A program made the position numbers and the translations under genes. From the NCBI GenBank assembly GCA_903819815.1, contig CAIJFC010000211.1, positions 1 through 10,713 on the forward strand: a DNA stretch of 10,713 bases. Reading direction: 5' to 3'. Positions 5,583 to 10,713 of the stretch are shown piece after piece (the stretch's first letter is position 1; each line of letters begins with the position of its first letter). Under the pieces are notes generated by a model, which was not told the DNA's origin, searched no databases, and saw only the letters and a program-made list of their open reading frames with translations. This stretch comes from an uncultured Bacteroidota bacterium (GTDB lineage: Bacteria > Bacteroidota > Bacteroidia > Flavobacteriales > Flavobacteriaceae).

Positions 5583-8500
5583 ATGAATATGAGAACAAAA
5601 ATTACTATTTCCTTAACAATTCTGTTACTGCTTTTAATGCAGGCTACCTTTGCTCAACAAAGGACAGTATCAGGAAAGGTAACAGACGGCAGTGGACTTC
5701 CGCTACCGGGAGTTAGTGTCCTAGTAAAGGCCACTAAAATCGGAACTCAAACCGATTTTGACGGAAAATTTTCTATCAATGCAGAAGCCAAACAAACGCT
5801 AGTGTTTAGTTTCATTGGTATGAAAACACAAGAATTACTTGCAAATAATGCTGTTATGTCTGTTAAAATGCAAGATGCTGCTCAGGAGTTAGAGAGTGTT
5901 GTAGTAACAGCTTTAGGTGTTAAAAAGCAAGAAAAAGCAATAACTTATTCTACTCAGATATTAAAGGGGGCTACTATGACGGAAGCTAGGGAAAGCAACA
6001 TTGTTAATGCTTTGAGCGGAAAAGTTGCGGGTGTTCAAATAACAAATTCTTCTGGAGCAGTTGGATCTTCCTCTAGAATTGTAATACGAGGTAATTCAAC
6101 TATTACAGGAAATAACCAAGCCTTATTTGTTGTGGATGGAGTGCCATTTGATAACACAACAAGTGGGAATGCAGGTTCTAGTGGTGGTCGTGATTTGCCA
6201 AACGGAGCAGCAAGTATTAATCCTGATGATATAGAATCCATTTCTGTATTAAAAGGACCTGTTGCTGCTGCTTTATATGGTATCCGCGCAAGTAAAGGAG
6301 TTGTCGTAATAACAACTAAGTCTGGAAAAAACAAAGGCAAATTTGAAGTTTCATACAACTCAAATATGACTTTTTCTAATCCTTTATTATTACCCAATTA
6401 TCAAAATTCCTATGGTCAAGGTTCAACATCTGAATATTTTGAATTCGTAGATGGAGCTGGAGGAGGATATAATGATGGTGTTGACGAAAGTTGGGGGCCT
6501 GCTTTGGACAGAGGGCTTTCTTTTGTGCAATGGGATTCCTACAAAGTGGGTGGCGCGCCGCTTCCTTGGGTTTCTCATCCAGACAATGTTAAAGATTTTT
6601 ATGAGACTGGAATTACAAAATCAAATAGCTTAACATTATTAGGTGGAAATGACAATTCAAACTTCAGACTTTCTTTTGGAAACACAGATGAAGAAGGGAT
6701 GATTCCCTTTACCGATTTCAAAAAATTCAATGTTGGTTTTAATGGATCAATGAAATTAAGTGAAAATCTAACATCAGGCTTAAACGTAACTTATTTTAAC
6801 AATAAAAGTAATAATTTACCAACTGTTGGATATACAAATCAAAATGTTGTTCAACAATTTATATGGTCGGCTAGAAATGTTAATTTTTCGGATTTAAAAG
6901 ATTGGAGAAATTTACCATTAGCCGCTGTCGGAACCGCAGCTGAAGGAACTCCTTTAAATTGGAATACTGTATTTCAAAACAACCCATATTGGGTATTAGA
7001 AAATAACACTAATACTTTTAATCAGGATCGAATAACGGGAAGTGCTTTTGTTAATTTCAAATTTTCTTCAAATTTATCTATTAATGGAAAATTAAGTTTA
7101 GATCAATATTCACAACTAGAAACCATTAGAAGCCAAAAAGGAACTAACGAATACAAATATGGATATTATGCGAATGTAAATAGAAGGTATTCTGAAATTA
7201 ATGCCGAAACAATTCTTACTTACGCAAAAGATATTAATGACGATTATAAGTTGACATTAAATGGAGGTATGAATAATTTAAGAAGGGTACGGTCAAATGT
7301 GATTGGTGAGTTATCGGGTGGAATTGAATTACCAAATTTATTTACATTATCAAACCCAAAATCAGGTACAAAACCTGTTTTAGACAGCAATTATTATGAA
7401 CAAAGGATCAATTCTGTTTTAGGGTTTGGACAATTGTCATACAAAAACTTTGCGTTTTTAGATTTCTCTGCCAGAAATGATTGGTCAAGTCTTTTGCCTT
7501 CTGCAAACAATTCGTTCTTTTATCCAGCAATTTCAGGATCTTTAATACTTACTGATTTAATAAACCTTAAAGAAACCAAAATTAGTTACATTAAATTAAG
7601 AGGTGGTTATTCAAAAGTGGGAGGAACTGGAGCTTTGGGAGAATATAGTACTAACAAGACTTTTTCTTTAGCTTCAAATAATTTTGGAACTCAATCCTCG
7701 TTACCAAATACGCAATGGAATCCAAACATTAAACCTGAGTCAACAACTGGATCTGAAATTGGACTTGATTTAAATGCCTTTAATAATAGAATACGATTTG
7801 CTTTTACTTATTACAATCAAAAAAGTACTGATTTAATTTTACCATTACAGGTTGAACCGGGATCTTTTTATACAAGTTCTTGGGAAAATGCAGGGATTAT
7901 GTCAAACAAAGGTATAGAAATACAACTTGGCGCTACAATAGTAAAAGCAAAAGATTTTACATTTGATGCTGAATTAAATTTTGCAAAAAACAACAATTTA
8001 GTTGAAAGTTTGGGCACCTCTGAATCTTATACTTTAGGAGGTCAATGGGGTATGGAATTACAAGCTCGTCCTGGAGAATCCTATGGATCAATAGTTGGTT
8101 TTCCATATGCTAGGACAAATAGTGGTGAAATAATATATGAAAATGGATTGCCTAAAAAAAATAATACTGAATTAGCTGTAATTGGCAATATTACTCCCGA
8201 TTGGACTGGTGGAGCTAACTTTACATTTAAATACAAAGGAATCGATTTGAGCACGCTTATTGATGCGAAAATTGGTGGCGATATTTTTGTTATGTCTTAT
8301 ATGTGGGGGAGATATGCTGGTACTTTGGAAGAATCTTTGATTGGTCGTGAAACTGGAATTGTTGGAAATGGCGTTGTTGATGATGGTAATGGTGGTTACA
8401 TACCAAATAATGTTGTTGTAAATGCAAAAACATTCAATCAATACGCCTATGATTATTCAAATTTTACTGAATCAGGCGTTTTCGATGCTACTTATGTCAA

Positions 8501-8732
8501 ACTAAGACAAGTTTCAATAGGATATTCACTCCCAAAAACGTGGCTCAAGGACACATTTATTCAAGACTTTAAATTGTCTGTTGTGGGAAGAAATCTTGCT
8601 ATTCTTTACAAAAAAACTCCTCATATTGATCCTGAGTCAGCTTTCAGTAGCGACAATGGCGAACAAGGTCAAGAATTTGGCCAATTGCCTTCAGCAAGAT
8701 CAATTGGGTTTAATATCAACGTAAAATTTTAA
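5583..8732 (+). CDS. SusC/RagA-family TonB-dependent outer membrane transporter
   Basis: A 1049-residue outer membrane importer of the SusC/RagA family, which with a SusD partner takes up large nutrients such as glycans or peptides using energy from TonB-ExbBD. Residues 1-24 are a signal peptide (cleavage after ATFA). Residues 27 to about 100 are a carboxypeptidase-D-regulatory-like domain (VSGKVTDGSGLPLPGVSVLV, TDFDGKFSI). A TonB-box-like segment ESVVVTALG is at 104-112. The plug domain follows with RIVIRGNSTITGNNQALFVV and AALYGIRASKGVVVITTKSG, ending near 248; the rest is the 22-stranded barrel, ending in INVKF. There is no STN domain, so direct signalling to an anti-sigma factor is not expected. 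ATG 5583 is used; a second ATG at codon 3 would serve as well. SusD follows after 11 bases. The substrate cannot be told from the sequence. Confidence 0.95.
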   Translation: MNMRTKITISLTILLLLLMQATFAQQRTVSGKVTDGSGLPLPGVSVLVKATKIGTQTDFDGKFSINAEAKQTLVFSFIGMKTQELLANNAVMSVKMQDAAQELESVVVTALGVKKQEKAITYSTQILKGATMTEARESNIVNALSGKVAGVQITNSSGAVGSSSRIVIRGNSTITGNNQALFVVDGVPFDNTTSGNAGSSGGRDLPNGAASINPDDIESISVLKGPVAAALYGIRASKGVVVITTKSGKNKGKFEVSYNSNMTFSNPLLLPNYQNSYGQGSTSEYFEFVDGAGGGYNDGVDESWGPALDRGLSFVQWDSYKVGGAPLPWVSHPDNVKDFYETGITKSNSLTLLGGNDNSNFRLSFGNTDEEGMIPFTDFKKFNVGFNGSMKLSENLTSGLNVTYFNNKSNNLPTVGYTNQNVVQQFIWSARNVNFSDLKDWRNLPLAAVGTAAEGTPLNWNTVFQNNPYWVLENNTNTFNQDRITGSAFVNFKFSSNLSINGKLSLDQYSQLETIRSQKGTNEYKYGYYANVNRRYSEINAETILTYAKDINDDYKLTLNGGMNNLRRVRSNVIGELSGGIELPNLFTLSNPKSGTKPVLDSNYYEQRINSVLGFGQLSYKNFAFLDFSARNDWSSLLPSANNSFFYPAISGSLILTDLINLKETKISYIKLRGGYSKVGGTGALGEYSTNKTFSLASNNFGTQSSLPNTQWNPNIKPESTTGSEIGLDLNAFNNRIRFAFTYYNQKSTDLILPLQVEPGSFYTSSWENAGIMSNKGIEIQLGATIVKAKDFTFDAELNFAKNNNLVESLGTSESYTLGGQWGMELQARPGESYGSIVGFPYARTNSGEIIYENGLPKKNNTELAVIGNITPDWTGGANFTFKYKGIDLSTLIDAKIGGDIFVMSYMWGRYAGTLEESLIGRETGIVGNGVVDDGNGGYIPNNVVVNAKTFNQYAYDYSNFTESGVFDATYVKLRQVSIGYSLPKTWLKDTFIQDFKLSVVGRNLAILYKKTPHIDPESAFSSDNGEQGQEFGQLPSARSIGFNINVKF

Positions 8733-8743
8733 AAATATAAACC

Positions 8744-10171
8744 ATGAAAAAATTAATTTATATTACGATTGCATCGTTATCGTTTGCAATTATAAGTTGT
8801 GACAAAGATTTTGAAGAAATTAACACTTCTCCAAATGATTCACCAATTACCGATCCCAATCTATTACTTTCATCTACAATTATTCAAACTCAAAATATTT
8901 TGTATAATGCACAGATTGGTGGTGATATGGGATTATGTTGGGCCCAACAATGGTCGAAGGTTCAATATAATACTGAAGAAAAATATACCCCAAGAAGAGC
9001 AAATATGAATTCATTTTGGAGTGTTTTGTACGCTAATGTTATTGCAGAAGCAACCAATTCTTATGAACTTGCGGGTTCGTCCAATAGTAATCTACAAGGT
9101 GCTGCTTTGATTATGAAAGCAAATGCTTTACAAATATTAACAGATGTTTACGGACCTGTTCCTGTTTCAGAAATTGGAATTTCGGGAAATACAAAACCAA
9201 AATTTGATTCTCAAGAGGTTGTTTATGACTCCATTATAAATTTATTGGATAGAGCCAATAGTAAATTTAATGTTGGTAGCGGAGCAATAACCCCATCTGC
9301 AGATCTGTTGTATGCTGGAAATACTTCCAAATGGAAAAAATTCGCTAATTCTTTAAAACTCAAAGTATTAATGCGTATTTCGTCAAAAAGAGATGTTTCT
9401 GCTCAAATACAAGCATTAGTAGATTCTGAATCTTTAATGGATTCCAATTCAGATTCCGCTGAATTAATCTACACCGCTTCACAACCCGACGCAAATCCAA
9501 TTTACGAAACAATTGTTTATGGTACGAGAAAAGAATACAAAGTTAGCTCGGTCCTAATAGCAAAGATGAATTCACTAAACGATCCCAGACTTTCTGTATT
9601 TGCAAGTAAAAACAATGCAAATAATTATGTAGGAAATATTCCAGGAGTTGAAAATCCATCTAATTATGCTGCTTTTTCCTCCCCTGGAACTAAATACTTA
9701 TCTGCGACTTTACCTGGCGTTATACTTTCGTATGCGCAAGTTCAATTATACTTAGCAGAAGCGGCAAACAGACAGATTATTTCTGGAGGAATAAATGCAT
9801 CAATTAATTATTTAAAAAAGGGAATTCAAGCTAATTTAGAGTATAATGAAATAGCACCTGGCACCACTTCTTTATATATTGATCAAGTAGCTGTTAATTT
9901 TACAAATTCCAATTTAGGAAAAGAAATTATTGGAACTCAAATGTGGTTAGCATTATATGGTCAAGGGATTGAAACATGGACTGAATGGAGAAGAACTGGT
10001 ATTCCTGCGCTTTCACCAGTAGAAAATGCTGATCCTACGGTAGGTGTAATTCCTAGAAGATTTTATTTTTCTACCGATTCACAAAACTATAATAATACCA
10101 ATTATGTACTTGCATCCTCAACATTGTTAGATGGGGACACCATGAAATCGAAAGTTTGGTGGATGAATTAA
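8744..10171 (+). CDS. SusD/RagB-like surface lipoprotein (SusD-like_2 type)
   Basis: A 475-residue lipoprotein that should sit as a lid on the SusC-like transporter and capture substrate at the cell surface. The signal peptide ends in a lipobox with Cys19 (FAIISC). The acidic stretch DKDFEE right after the Cys fits the lipoprotein export signal that sends Bacteroidota lipoproteins to the cell surface. The motif EINTSPNDSPITDPNLLLSS near residues 25-44 and the C-terminal ETWTEWRRTGIPAL followed by IPRRFYFSTDSQNYN are typical of the SusD-like_2 branch (Pfam PF12771). The middle is helix-rich, consistent with the TPR-like fold of the family. It starts 11 bases after the susC-like stop and is clearly in the same operon. 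The substrate is unknown; the SusD-like_2 branch is not restricted to polysaccharide loci. Confidence 0.93.
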   Translation: MKKLIYITIASLSFAIISCDKDFEEINTSPNDSPITDPNLLLSSTIIQTQNILYNAQIGGDMGLCWAQQWSKVQYNTEEKYTPRRANMNSFWSVLYANVIAEATNSYELAGSSNSNLQGAALIMKANALQILTDVYGPVPVSEIGISGNTKPKFDSQEVVYDSIINLLDRANSKFNVGSGAITPSADLLYAGNTSKWKKFANSLKLKVLMRISSKRDVSAQIQALVDSESLMDSNSDSAELIYTASQPDANPIYETIVYGTRKEYKVSSVLIAKMNSLNDPRLSVFASKNNANNYVGNIPGVENPSNYAAFSSPGTKYLSATLPGVILSYAQVQLYLAEAANRQIISGGINASINYLKKGIQANLEYNEIAPGTTSLYIDQVAVNFTNSNLGKEIIGTQMWLALYGQGIETWTEWRRTGIPALSPVENADPTVGVIPRRFYFSTDSQNYNNTNYVLASSTLLDGDTMKSKVWWMN

Positions 10172-10197
10172 ATTAATAATCTAAATAAATATAAAAC

Positions 10198-10713
10198 ATG
10201 AAAAATATAAAAAAATATTCTTTGCTATTGCTTTTTTTTCTAGCATTTACTTCTATTTCTTGCGATGACTCCAAAGATGAATTAAGCGGAGGATCGGCTT
10301 TAGGGGGAGAGATTAGCATCAAAAATAAATTAATTGGATACGTTGTTGGGAATGGACTAAATACGAGTTATGATAATGAAATTTCAATTTTTCAAGGAAA
10401 TGAGAAAGTAGTGTCAATAGATGTTTATAAAACATTTACTACTAAAAATTTAAATAATGCTGAAATCAAATCGAATACTGTATTACTAAAAACACTAACA
10501 ACACCAGCAATCTCTCAACAAGAAGTTATTTCATTAGGTGTAACCTATAATGATTTAGCAGCTGACTTGACAATATCAGGAAACCCACTACCGACCTCTG
10601 ATGCATTACTTAATATTGGAGATTATTGGACTTTGACCTATGTTTCTCATCTTGATAATGGGAATGTTCACAAAACTACTAATTCAACAAAAATAGCCGT
10701 AGGTACAAGATTC
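10198..10713 (+). CDS. Predicted surface lipoprotein, third gene of the susCD-like operon (cut by window edge)
   Basis: An open frame of 172 codons without a stop, running off the right edge. It begins with a lipoprotein signal peptide (MKNIKKYSLLLLFFLAF) and a lipobox ending at Cys22 (TSISC), followed by DDSKDE, an acidic start that suggests surface export. The mature part seen so far has no motif I can name with confidence. It is rich in Thr, Asn and short beta-type segments (DYWTLTYVSHLDNG), which suggests a beta-sandwich binding domain. The gene starts 26 bases after the SusD stop. Its position is that of SusE/SusF-type accessory lipoproteins in classical Sus operons, but no homology to SusE is claimed. 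It could also carry an enzyme domain beyond the window. Confidence 0.85.
   Translation, partial: MKNIKKYSLLLLFFLAFTSISCDDSKDELSGGSALGGEISIKNKLIGYVVGNGLNTSYDNEISIFQGNEKVVSIDVYKTFTTKNLNNAEIKSNTVLLKTLTTPAISQQEVISLGVTYNDLAADLTISGNPLPTSDALLNIGDYWTLTYVSHLDNGNVHKTTNSTKIAVGTRF

Noticed and set aside
6035..6397. 120-codon open frame on the minus strand inside the susC-like gene
   Set aside because: It lies fully antisense to a strongly supported SusC plug domain, has no recognisable features and no promoter; it is a by-product of the codon use of the real gene.
8172..8441. 89-codon open frame on the minus strand inside the susC-like gene
   Set aside because: Antisense to the conserved barrel region, with a low-complexity Asn/Ile-rich translation and no start signal.

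Overview
The window looks like chromosomal DNA from a member of Bacteroidota, most likely Flavobacteriaceae (Flavobacterium or a close relative). The evidence is an AT-rich sequence, no Shine-Dalgarno motifs ahead of the genes, a near-perfect flavobacterial-type promoter (TTTG, 19-base spacer, TAcaTTTG) before rpsL, a joined str/S10 ribosomal operon with no tuf gene, and a SusC/SusD pair. All complete genes end in TAA.

Left part (1-3692, minus strand): the start of a ribosomal protein operon, read right to left as rpsL (S12), rpsG (S7), fusA (EF-G), rpsJ (S10) and rplC (L3, cut by the window edge). Gaps are 11-23 bases except for a 73-base gap between rpsJ and rplC that holds a small hairpin. 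One strong promoter lies before rpsL, and a short GC-rich hairpin sits where the transcript should begin.

Middle part (3632-5582): a 180-base divergent intergenic region, then a plus-strand gene for an outer membrane protein of the Omp85 superfamily. It has a signal peptide, three POTRA-like segments and a roughly 305-residue barrel with an RGF motif, a layout like TamA. Its only reasonable start codon is TTG. A 103-base gap follows, holding a 27-base hairpin that ends 6 bases before the next start codon.

Right part (5583-10713, plus strand): an apparent operon of a SusC/RagA-type TonB-dependent transporter, a SusD-like_2 surface lipoprotein and a third lipoprotein cut by the window edge. 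SusC forms the outer membrane channel, SusD the lid that captures substrate, and the third protein probably an accessory surface lipoprotein. No enzyme or regulator that would reveal the substrate is visible.

No CRISPR array, insertion sequence, tRNA or rRNA was seen. Most of the window is ordinary conserved core plus one nutrient-uptake locus. The points most worth a second look are the hairpin before susC and its echo before susD, the hairpin in the rpsJ-rplC gap, and the TamA-like protein with its TTG start.
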